From positions 1-17,567 of the forward strand of contig JAURNN010000037.1 of assembly GCA_030830185.1 (NCBI GenBank): a DNA stretch of 17,567 nucleotides, written 5' to 3'. The translations under genes were made by a program, and so were the position numbers. Positions 1-6,310 of this stretch are shown piece after piece. The stretch comes from Bacillota bacterium. Lineage in GTDB: Bacteria; Bacillota_I; Bacilli_A; Acholeplasmatales; Acholeplasmataceae. Every line of letters begins with the position of its first letter. Positions within the stretch are counted from its first letter, which is position 1. Below the pieces are notes generated by a model, which was not told the DNA's origin, did not search any database, and was given only the letters and a program-made list of their open reading frames with translations.

Positions 1-467
1 AACGCTTCTTCAACTGTTTTTACATCTTGATTGATGTATTTTTTCACTTCTTCTTTAGGATCATCATCTGATAAATACATAAAGAAATTAGAAAGTCCTT
101 GAAGACCTTTCGCGATTGCTTCAGTTGCTTTCGTTTTTTTCTTTTCTTTAAATGGACGATAAAAATCTTCTACATCCACAAGTTTTTCAGCTTTTAAAAT
201 CGATTGTTTTAAATCGTCAGTAAGCATGCCTTTTTCATCGATCAAACGAATCACATCTTCTTTTCTTTCAAATAGATTTTTTTGATACGACCATGTTTGA
301 TGGATTAAAAAGATTTGTTCTTCATCAAGTCCACCAGTGACTTCTTTACGGTATCTTGAAATAAAAGGAATGGTATTCCCTTCATCTAATAAGTTTAATA
401 CAGTTTGAATTTGTTTTTCAAAAATGTTTGTTGCTTCTTTAATTTGCTTAATAATGATTGGATGCAT
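1..467 (-). CDS. tex: Tex family RNA-binding transcription accessory protein, N-terminal part (cut by window edge)
   Basis: The first 155 codons read from an ATG at 465-467 and run off the left edge without a stop. Residues about 28-43 (DEGNTIPFISRYRKE), followed by TGGLDEEQI and later DFYRPFKEKKKTKA near 101-114, are the hallmark N-terminal Tex/YqgF-associated segment. The full protein is normally 700-800 residues with a YqgF nuclease-like fold, helix-hairpin-helix repeats and a C-terminal S1 RNA-binding domain, all outside this window. Tex proteins bind nucleic acid and are linked to transcription and RNA metabolism; the exact role is unsettled. The start has a good Shine-Dalgarno (AGGAG at 473-477, 5 bases before ATG). 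A terminator-like hairpin at 482-502 sits just upstream, so expression probably depends on read-through from the upstream gene or a promoter within it. Confidence 0.93.
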   Translation of the reverse strand, partial: MHPIIIKQIKEATNIFEKQIQTVLNLLDEGNTIPFISRYRKEVTGGLDEEQIFLIHQTWSYQKNLFERKEDVIRLIDEKGMLTDDLKQSILKAEKLVDVEDFYRPFKEKKKTKATEAIAKGLQGLSNFFMYLSDDDPKEEVKKYINQDVKTVEEA

Positions 468-481
468 CGTTTCTCCTAAAT

Positions 482-502
482 AAAAAAGGCTGCGCCTTTT
501 TT
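482..502 (-). terminator. Perfect 9-bp inverted repeat, terminator-like, directly upstream of tex
   Basis: On the minus-strand transcript the sequence is AAAAAAGGC, a 3-base loop, then GCCTTTTTT, followed by A and TTT. The arms (482-490 and 494-502) are perfectly complementary and end in a U-run, the layout of a small intrinsic terminator. It overlaps the stop codon of the membrane protein gene (501-503) and leaves only 14 bases before the tex ATG, too little for a separate promoter. The GC core is only 3 bp, so it may be weak and act as an attenuator. No plus-strand gene is present for it to serve. Confidence 0.5.
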
Positions 503-1130
503 ATACTAAATTTTCTAAACTTTTCAAAATGTTTGTTGTATCTGACCAAACGGTATCAAAATAACTTTCTTCTACTTCGCTATAGTCAACATAAAAGGTA
601 ATGAGTGATTGGGGTGATGATTGAGGAACACCTAATGATAATACTGACTGCAATGTAAACACATCTGTATTTTGTGGATCATCTAGATCTAATAATAAAA
701 GATTTTCTAAAAGGAGTGCCTCTTCGTTATCGTTAAAAAATGTGAGTAATGCTTCTTCTAGTTCTCCAGATCTGTAAAACAATAAATAAAGGGGGTTTTC
801 AGCATCTGAAGACATTAAGATATTATAAATTTCTCTATCTGTTTCGTCTTCTGTTTGAAAATAGGTGAAATCTCCAAATGAGCCTGTTCCGTTATCTCCA
901 ATAATATAATTTAGATCACTAGAAACAATGTGCGTGTAACCTTCTAGCGGTAATAGCATTTCTTCTTCGTTATCTAATGTTGCGATGACAACAATCGTTA
1001 CAATGATTGCAACGGTTATTAAGATGACTGCAACACCAATACGCATTAATAAAAGCTCCCCTTTTGAAAGTGGGCGTTGTCTCATATTTGTGTCTTTTGC
1101 GCCTTGTTTTTTTAATTGTGGTTGACTCAT
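501..1130 (-). CDS. Single-pass membrane protein with acidic extracytoplasmic domain, unknown function
   Basis: I do not recognise this 209-residue protein. Residues 1-28 are polar and basic (several K and R), residues about 30-51 are one strongly hydrophobic helix (MRIGVAVILITVAIIV region), and the remaining ~155 residues are acidic with very few Lys or Arg. The positive-inside rule predicts a cytoplasmic N-terminus and an external C-terminal domain; there is no lipobox Cys. The ATG at 1128-1130 overlaps the TGA of acpS in an ATGA, with AAGGAG just upstream, so it is translationally coupled to acpS. It is followed by the hairpin at 482-502 and tex. The external domain contains no catalytic motif I can name. 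The coding call is secure because of the overlap, Shine-Dalgarno and clear topology; function is unknown. Confidence 0.85.
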   Translation of the reverse strand: MSQPQLKKQGAKDTNMRQRPLSKGELLLMRIGVAVILITVAIIVTIVVIATLDNEEEMLLPLEGYTHIVSSDLNYIIGDNGTGSFGDFTYFQTEDETDREIYNILMSSDAENPLYLLFYRSGELEEALLTFFNDNEEALLLENLLLLDLDDPQNTDVFTLQSVLSLGVPQSSPQSLITFYVDYSEVEESYFDTVWSDTTNILKSLENLV

Positions 1131-1492
1131 AATGACTCCTTATTCTCAATAACAATAAATGCTGCTGCATAGCTTTCGGTGTGTGTAATAGATACACTCA
1201 CAATATCCTTATCTGTAAAAAAAGCAGATTCTACATACGGTCTTCCTGATGGTTCATGTAAAATCGAAAAGTCTTTATAGTTGGTATTGCCTGGTCCGAC
1301 TGCAACTGCTTTAAAGATGGCTTCTTTCGCTGCAAATCGTCCACCAATAAACTCTAACTTCACTTGTTCGTGAGCAAGATTTTGATATTCTTTCATTTCT
1401 TTTTCTGATAAAATGCGTTCAATAAAACGATCTGAAAGTAATTCTTTAATACGTTCTAGCTCGACTAAGTCGATGCCAACACCTTTAATCAT
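1127..1492 (-). CDS. acpS: Holo-[acyl-carrier-protein] synthase
   Basis: This 121-residue protein transfers 4'-phosphopantetheine from CoA to a serine of acyl carrier protein, activating fatty acid synthesis in the cytoplasm. Length is normal for the family. The N-terminal GIDLVE (residues 6-11) supplies the Mg-binding Asp8, and GRFAAKEAIFKA (51-62) supplies the conserved Glu57; the C-terminal SITHTESYAAAFI (101-113) completes the fold. The ATG at 1490-1492 overlaps the whiA TGA as ATGA. A strong Shine-Dalgarno (AAGGGAGGG) lies inside the last whiA codons; its second half can form a short 4-bp stem (AGGG with CCCT) right before the start. Its presence implies the organism makes or remodels fatty acids, which fits Acholeplasma better than the sterol-dependent mycoplasmas, though AcpS itself is widespread. 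Confidence 0.95.
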   Translation of the reverse strand: MIKGVGIDLVELERIKELLSDRFIERILSEKEMKEYQNLAHEQVKLEFIGGRFAAKEAIFKAVAVGPGNTNYKDFSILHEPSGRPYVESAFFTDKDIVSVSITHTESYAAAFIVIENKESL

Positions 1493-2421
1493 AGGGGTGA
1501 TCCCTCCCTTAATGCTTGCGCAATATGTTTGATTTTTGCTAATCTATGATTTAAGCCTGATTTAGAAATCGGTTCATCATAGAGTGCTTCATACTGTTCA
1601 GTTAATTCTCTTAAATTGAATTCTGGATATGTAACTCTTAAATTCATCACACGTTTTATTTTTTCATCGATAAGTATATTATAACTTGAAATAAAGGTAA
1701 TTTCATCAATTATTTTTGAAGCTGCTTCATAAACTTTTTTCTCGTTTGCAATTTCACAGTTCATCACACGGTTAATTGAGTTGTTAAAATCACGCTTAAT
1801 TCTTGCATCTTCAAATTTAAAAACTGAGTTTTGAGCGCCAATACGCATCATAAATTCAGAAATATGTTCTGCATCTTTTAAGTATATGACGTGTTGATGT
1901 CTTCTCTTAATGATTTTAGCATTGAGTTCAAAGCGGTTCATTAAACTTTGAAGTAAAACCGAAAGATCATCACGTTCATGACTCATTTCTAAATGATACT
2001 GTGCTGTTTTAGGATCATTGACAGATCCACTGGATAAGAATGCTGCACGTAAAAAGGCAAGTTTGGTTGATTCAGAAGGCAATAGAACATCAGATGTCTC
2101 AAACAAAGGTTCCAATAATTTAATTTCTGATAAGATATCTTTTACTCTTGAATCAATTTCAATTAAGATTTGAGGTTTTTTAGTAAGTTTTTGTTGCTGT
2201 TTTTTAAGTAAAGTTGTTTCTGCTTGATACAATGTCCTAGATAACTGTAAAAAACGTTTTGCAACAGTCGGGCTATTGGTTTTAAAAATTAAAATAAGTT
2301 TTTGATCTCTTTTTGTTATGTCACCATTCATGTGCAAAAAAGCAGCGAACTCTGCAAGTTGTTCAGATGTTTCAACTGGAATTGTTACTAACTCTTCTTT
2401 GACTAGTTTGGTAAAGGACAT
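1489..2421 (-). CDS. whiA: WhiA family DNA-binding protein
   Basis: This 310-residue protein matches WhiA, which combines a degenerate LAGLIDADG homing-endonuclease-like N-terminal fold with a C-terminal helix-turn-helix. Recognisable blocks are KLAFLRAAFLSSGSVNDP (residues about 120-137), YLKDAEHISEFMMRIGA near 180-196, the NSINRVMNCEIAN block and the C-terminal SKSGLNHRLAKIKHIA, which is the HTH region. In actinobacteria it is a sporulation regulator; in Firmicutes it affects cell division and nucleoid organisation and does not appear to be a nuclease. The ATG follows the trxB TAG with no gap (TAGATG), with GGAG further upstream inside trxB. Its stop overlaps acpS. Adjacency to trxB recalls the trxB-yvcJKL region of Bacillus, but the yvcJ (rapZ-like) and yvcK genes are not here. 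Confidence 0.94.
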   Translation of the reverse strand: MSFTKLVKEELVTIPVETSEQLAEFAAFLHMNGDITKRDQKLILIFKTNSPTVAKRFLQLSRTLYQAETTLLKKQQQKLTKKPQILIEIDSRVKDILSEIKLLEPLFETSDVLLPSESTKLAFLRAAFLSSGSVNDPKTAQYHLEMSHERDDLSVLLQSLMNRFELNAKIIKRRHQHVIYLKDAEHISEFMMRIGAQNSVFKFEDARIKRDFNNSINRVMNCEIANEKKVYEAASKIIDEITFISSYNILIDEKIKRVMNLRVTYPEFNLRELTEQYEALYDEPISKSGLNHRLAKIKHIAQALREGSPL

Positions 2422-3333
2422 CTAGTTTAAGGACTCCAAATATTTAAGTGCGTTTTGAGCTGCAACTGCACCATCTCCAACGGCTGTTACAACTTGACGA
2501 ATTTGTTTATCGTTCACATCACCACATGATAAAATACCTGGAATTTTAGTTTCCATTTTTTCATTGACCGTAATATACCCATAGTTCGTTGTAATTCCCA
2601 AGTGTTTGACAAAATCAGTGACCGGTATCATTCCAACATATTCAAAAACACCGTCTGCTTGGATGTCAAATGTCTTTCCTTCTTTATCTTTAACAACAAC
2701 ACCTGTGAGTCCTTTATCATCTTTTAAAAACTTTTCAATGAGTGTTTCATAATAGACTGTCACATTTGGTTGAGCAATTAGTTTTTCGTTTGCTTTTGCT
2801 TCTGCCGTGAGTCTATTTAAGTTTTGAACGACGGTTACTGATTTTGCAAATGTTGATAAGTAGTAACCTTCTTCAACCGCAGAGTTTCCACCACCGACTA
2901 CAATAACATCCTTATCACGGTAAATCGGACCGTCACATATAGCACACCAACTAATCCCGTTATAGGCAAGTTGTTCTTCATTTTCTACACCAAGTCTTCT
3001 TGGTATGTTTCCTGTTGCAATAATTACTGCTTTGGTGTCATAAGTTCCAAAATCAGTGACGACCGTTTTATGTGTTCCATGGTCTTCAAGTTTTGTGACA
3101 CGTTCATATTTGACTTCAATTTCTAATTTATTCATGTGTTCAATCATGTCTGTAGCAAGTTCAATTGAACTAAATGACGTCACCCCTGGATAATTTTCAA
3201 TTTCACTATAGTTGACAAGTTGTCCACCGGGAACATTCCCTTCAAAAACGGCAATGTTTAAGTTTGCACGCTTTGTATAAATACTTGCAGCAACTCCTGC
3301 AGGTCCTGCACCAATCACTAATACATCATACAT
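2422..3333 (-). CDS. trxB: Thioredoxin reductase-like flavoprotein with atypical pyridine-nucleotide site
   Basis: This 303-residue protein is of typical length for the low-molecular-weight thioredoxin reductase family. GAGPAG (residues 8-13) is the FAD dinucleotide fold, WCAICDGP (129-136) contains the redox-active CxxC (Cys130/Cys133), GGGNSAVEEG (147-156) is the second nucleotide-binding fold, and the C-terminal CGDVNDKQIRQVVTAVGDG binds FAD. The usual NADPH 2'-phosphate motif HRRxxxR after the second fold is missing: the sequence reads VTVVQNLNRLTAE (166-178). That suggests NADH or another electron donor, by analogy to AhpF and other HRR-lacking relatives. Most likely role: reducing thioredoxin or a similar dithiol partner. 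The start has TAGGAG overlapping the ppaX stop, about 8 bases before ATG. It is followed immediately by whiA. Confidence 0.88.
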   Translation of the reverse strand: MYDVLVIGAGPAGVAASIYTKRANLNIAVFEGNVPGGQLVNYSEIENYPGVTSFSSIELATDMIEHMNKLEIEVKYERVTKLEDHGTHKTVVTDFGTYDTKAVIIATGNIPRRLGVENEEQLAYNGISWCAICDGPIYRDKDVIVVGGGNSAVEEGYYLSTFAKSVTVVQNLNRLTAEAKANEKLIAQPNVTVYYETLIEKFLKDDKGLTGVVVKDKEGKTFDIQADGVFEYVGMIPVTDFVKHLGITTNYGYITVNEKMETKIPGILSCGDVNDKQIRQVVTAVGDGAVAAQNALKYLESLN

Positions 3334-3343
3334 AAGTTTTCTC

Positions 3344-3976
3344 CTAAATAATATCTTCTATTTGTAATAAATCATCGACAACATAATCTGGCATCACAGC
3401 GAGCATTTCTTTTAATCTGTGACTATAACTCACCGCACAACTCATGACACCAGCTGCTTTTGCAGCAACCATATCATTTTCATGGTCCCCAACATATACC
3501 GCTTCATCTGGATTGATACCATAAAGAGACAATCCTTTTTCAATCGGTTCTTTATCTGGTTTATGGTTTTTTACATCTTCATATCCAACTAAATGCGTGA
3601 CATACTCATTCAGTCCAATTAAGGTAAGGTGTTCTCTAGCAACACGATTCATCTTTGATGTTACAACACCAATTTGAATACCTTTCGCTTTAAGAATCTC
3701 CATCAATTCCTTGGCATTTGGATAGGATTGAACATCTTTCATTAATTCTTCTGAGGTTTGTCTATAAAAACTGACAAGTTCATCCATACTTTGATCATCT
3801 CTAATATAAAGGCCAAAGGTTTCAAATAACGTATGTCCTAAAAACGAAGTAAGTGTTCTTTCATCAAGTGTGATGTCTTTAAAATATTTTTTAAAGGTAA
3901 TCACAAATGTATCCATAATGATTTCAGTAGATTTTAATAATGTACCGTCTAAATCAAAAAGTACAAGTTTAATCAT
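3344..3976 (-). CDS. ppaX: HAD-family phosphatase, PpaX/phosphoglycolate phosphatase-like
   Basis: This 210-residue protein is a haloacid dehalogenase hydrolase. FDLDGT (residues 7-12) holds the nucleophile Asp8 and acid/base Asp10, VVTSK (104-108) the motif II Thr, NHKPD with Lys139 motif III, and VGDHENDM (162-169) the motif IV aspartates. The helical cap after motif I is the type seen in PpaX and Gph. In Bacillus, PpaX hydrolyses pyrophosphate released by HPr(Ser-P) phosphorylase, and ppaX lies beside hprK and lgt as here, which favours that assignment over phosphoglycolate phosphatase. I use the ATG at 3974-3976, overlapping the end of lgt by 8 bases. A TTG nine bases upstream would add three residues, but the AAGAAG before it is too close, and family members usually begin right before the FDLDGT strand. 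Confidence 0.85.
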   Translation of the reverse strand: MIKLVLFDLDGTLLKSTEIIMDTFVITFKKYFKDITLDERTLTSFLGHTLFETFGLYIRDDQSMDELVSFYRQTSEELMKDVQSYPNAKELMEILKAKGIQIGVVTSKMNRVAREHLTLIGLNEYVTHLVGYEDVKNHKPDKEPIEKGLSLYGINPDEAVYVGDHENDMVAAKAAGVMSCAVSYSHRLKEMLAVMPDYVVDDLLQIEDII

Positions 3977-4910
3977 TTGAACCAACTTCTTGATAATAAG
4001 GAAGTTCTGGATGTCTTTTATTTTTGAGATACATCAGTAATGCCCCTCCACCTAAAAATAAAATAAGTGATAAATAAATATTTACAGGTAGTCCAAAGAC
4101 ACGGAGCGCATCAAATTGAGCACCACCTGTTCTAAGTGGTTCTATGATCGCACCTCTACCAAGTCCATACCACATCAAATAAAGTGCAAATAAATCACCA
4201 ACTTTAAATAGCTTTTTACGTCTGATATTAATAAGAATAATAAGTCCGATTAAATTCCAGATACCTTCATATAAAAATGTAGGATGATGAAAATTCCCTG
4301 CAATAAACATTTGATCTTTTATAAATGCTGGAAGCATGTTTAAAATAAACTGAGATTCAATAATTGGACCGTAAGCTTCTTGGTTCATAAAATTTCCCCA
4401 ACGTCCTACAATTTGACCAATTAAAAATCCAACGGCAACAATATCAGCAATTAACCAAAAGCTGACACCTTTTTTCTTTGTATAAAATAATACAAATAAT
4501 GTAGCGAATATAACAGCGCCATGTATAGATAATCCACCATTTGTAATATTAACGATATCCATGAAAGAATCATAGTTTTTATTCGGATCAAAAAGCACAT
4601 AATAAAGTCTTGCACCAATAATAGCAATTGGAACCGTCCATAGTAAGGCGTCATATAAGAAATCTGTAGATAATTCCTTTTTCTTAAATTCATCTAACGA
4701 CCAGTAAACAGCGATCAGTAATCCCGATAAGATAAAGACTGCATACCAAGCAACTTGAGCAAACCCTAAGTCTAATGCAATGTTGTTATAAGGAACGCCT
4801 GTTTGTGGGAGTATTGCAAGTAATAAAATAAAAATAAAATATAAAAATGCGCCACCGTATAATCTGATCGGGTTTTTATGTCTTAAAAGAAACGCTTTGA
4901 CTTGATCCAT
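3969..4910 (-). CDS. lgt: Prolipoprotein diacylglyceryl transferase
   Basis: This 313-residue multi-span membrane enzyme transfers diacylglyceryl from phosphatidylglycerol to the lipobox cysteine of prolipoproteins. GGLSIHGA (residues 125-132, with His130), the signature GRWGNFMNQEAYG (169-181), HPTFLYEG (209-216) and YGLGRGAIIEPLRT (248-261) are all present. About seven hydrophobic segments can be seen, starting near residue 18. I place the start at the ATG 4908-4910, one base after the hprK TGA and preceded by AAGGAG at a good distance. A longer reading to 4967 adds a lysine-rich stretch that is only hprK read in another frame. At 313 residues it is slightly longer than many homologues because of the N-terminal helix. 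It sits between hprK and ppaX as in Bacillus. Confidence 0.95.
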   Translation of the reverse strand: MDQVKAFLLRHKNPIRLYGGAFLYFIFILLLAILPQTGVPYNNIALDLGFAQVAWYAVFILSGLLIAVYWSLDEFKKKELSTDFLYDALLWTVPIAIIGARLYYVLFDPNKNYDSFMDIVNITNGGLSIHGAVIFATLFVLFYTKKKGVSFWLIADIVAVGFLIGQIVGRWGNFMNQEAYGPIIESQFILNMLPAFIKDQMFIAGNFHHPTFLYEGIWNLIGLIILINIRRKKLFKVGDLFALYLMWYGLGRGAIIEPLRTGGAQFDALRVFGLPVNIYLSLILFLGGGALLMYLKNKRHPELPYYQEVGSND

Positions 4911-4911
4911 C

Positions 4912-5829
4912 TCATTCTCCTTTTGCTTTTTTATTGATTTTTTCAACAAAATCTTTTGCAGCATCATATCCTAAATATTTTAATTTCATGTTATCAGCAG
5001 CAGATTCTACGAGTGTTGCAACGTTTCGACCCGGCAATACTGGAATTGTTATTTTAGGAAGTTCTGTTTCAAAATACTGAACAAATTCTGTTTCAACTCC
5101 TAAACGGTCATAATGTTTTTCTTCATTCCACGCTTCAAGTTCAACAACAAGTCTAATTTTTTTATCTTCTCTAAATGCTCCTGCACCAAACATTTCAACA
5201 ACATTCACAATCCCAATGCCACGTACTTCAATTAATTTTTTCGTAATGTCTGGGGCATAACCAATAATTGAGCCTGCTGTTGCTTCATATAAATCTACAC
5301 GATCATCAGCAACAAGTAAGTGTCCACGCTTAATAAGCTCAAGTGCGGTTTCACTTTTACCAATCCCTGATTTTCCTGTAATCAATGTTCCAAGACCGTG
5401 TATATCAACAAGCACACCGTGAACCGTTTTTCTTGGTGCTAAAGTGGCATGTAAGAAATTATAAAGTAAGCTTGCAAGTGCGGTAGTACGATGACTGGAT
5501 CTTAAAATAGCAACATCATAGGTGTGACCAAATTCATAAAACATATCGTGAATGTACACGTTTCTTGAAAAAATCATACAAGGCGGTTGTTTTTTAAACA
5601 AAGTTTCTATGCGTTGACGCATCGTTACTTCATCAAATAGTTGAAGAAAACTTGCTTCTTTAGAACCAAATAATACAATTCTTAAAGGATCATAAAAATC
5701 AAAAAAACCAGCAAGCTCAACACCTGGTCTTGCTAGTAAATCACTTTCTATTTTTTTATCTAATGCACGTGCACCATTTAAAACTTCTAGTTTTAAATCA
5801 CGTACAAGATCACTTACAAATATACTCAT
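4912..5829 (-). CDS. hprK: HPr kinase/phosphorylase
   Basis: This 305-residue bifunctional enzyme phosphorylates Ser46 of the PTS protein HPr using ATP or pyrophosphate and also removes that phosphate, linking glycolytic state to carbon catabolite control. VHGVLVDIHG (residues 137-146) contains the catalytic His138; TGKSGIGKSE (151-160) is the P-loop; VADDRVDL (173-180) carries the acidic residues; EVRGIGIVNVVEMFGAGAFR (201-220) is the kinase/phosphorylase signature. The N-terminal DRTGG-like domain (1-130) precedes the catalytic domain, normal for Firmicutes. The P-loop second residue is Lys where Asp is common (GDSGIGKS), a modest variation. The ATG overlaps the TGA of the upstream membrane protein as ATGA, and lgt starts one base after its stop. 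It implies that a PTS is encoded elsewhere. Confidence 0.96.
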   Translation of the reverse strand: MSIFVSDLVRDLKLEVLNGARALDKKIESDLLARPGVELAGFFDFYDPLRIVLFGSKEASFLQLFDEVTMRQRIETLFKKQPPCMIFSRNVYIHDMFYEFGHTYDVAILRSSHRTTALASLLYNFLHATLAPRKTVHGVLVDIHGLGTLITGKSGIGKSETALELIKRGHLLVADDRVDLYEATAGSIIGYAPDITKKLIEVRGIGIVNVVEMFGAGAFREDKKIRLVVELEAWNEEKHYDRLGVETEFVQYFETELPKITIPVLPGRNVATLVESAADNMKLKYLGYDAAKDFVEKINKKAKGE

Positions 5830-6284
5830 TTTTTTATGCCTCTCATTATTTTTGTAGAAAAGCGATTTATGATCAATTGTCTCAAATTAGATCTAAAGAA
5901 AACAAAAATAAAAGTGATGCCTATTAATCCCTCTACAGATGTGATTTGAAATGATTGAAATACAGAAGCATAAAGGACAATCATCATGATAATAATGATT
6001 GAAGTTCCCATTCCAAAAGAACCCATAATGATTTGAAGTACACGTATTGATGAAGTTGTTTTAATCAAGTGTTCTGTGATGGTAAGGAATACCATACACC
6101 CCAATAACAAAGAAATCGTTGAAGAGAAAACTTGTAAATTTGTAACTTCAAATATACCCATTAATCCAATCATAATACACACGTTAATAAAAAATAATAA
6201 TGTCAAGTGTATCCAAGTTTTAGGATGATAATAAAATGTGAGCGCAAGAAATATTTTTTTACTGTTTTTAAGTTGAAGTTTCAT
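5826..6284 (-). CDS. Small four-helix membrane protein, possibly YvlD/phage-holin-like
   Basis: A 152-residue integral membrane protein with a basic N-terminus and four hydrophobic segments near residues 25-45, 50-72, 84-108 and 116-131, ending in a basic tail (RGIKK). I do not recognise a clear family. Size and four-span layout, plus location between uvrA and hprK, recall YvlD-type 'phage holin family' proteins, which sit near uvrBA/hprK in some Firmicutes; the sequence likeness is weak, so this is a guess. Its stop overlaps the hprK start (ATGA), so the two are probably translated together. There is no Shine-Dalgarno near its ATG. Instead an extended -10 promoter ends 6 bases before the ATG, so the mRNA would begin at or within a base or two of the start codon. 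Confidence 0.82.
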   Translation of the reverse strand: MKLQLKNSKKIFLALTFYYHPKTWIHLTLLFFINVCIMIGLMGIFEVTNLQVFSSTISLLLGCMVFLTITEHLIKTTSSIRVLQIIMGSFGMGTSIIIIMMIVLYASVFQSFQITSVEGLIGITFIFVFFRSNLRQLIINRFSTKIMRGIKK

Positions 6285-6290
6285 AAAGTC

Positions 6291-6299
6291 ATTATACCA
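6291..6299 (-). promoter_or_regulatory. Extended -10 promoter for the membrane protein-hprK operon, predicted leaderless
   Basis: On the minus strand the sequence reads TGGTATAAT, a perfect TATAAT (6291-6296) with the TGn extension (6297-6299). Six bases (GACTTT) separate it from the ATG at 6282-6284, so transcription starting 7 bases downstream of the -10 would begin on the A of the start codon. No convincing -35 is seen 16-19 bases upstream, which is expected for an extended -10 promoter. The element lies in the 26-base gap after uvrA and could give hprK, lgt and downstream genes expression independent of uvrA. Confidence 0.6.
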
Positions 6300-6310
6300 A
6301 AGATTATCCT

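Noticed and set aside
832..837. TATAAT on the minus strand inside the acidic membrane protein gene, as a tex promoter
   Set aside because: It is about 365 bases from tex, has no TG extension or -35, and TATAAT is common by chance in AT-rich coding DNA.
3983..3985. TTG as the ppaX start
   Set aside because: The purine-rich AAGAAG abuts it with no usable spacing; the ATG nine bases later fits the HAD family start.
4911..4967. Extended N-terminus of lgt reading back into hprK
   Set aside because: The extra 19 residues are lysine-rich out-of-frame hprK sequence; the ATG at 4908-4910 has a proper AAGGAG and follows the hprK stop by one base.
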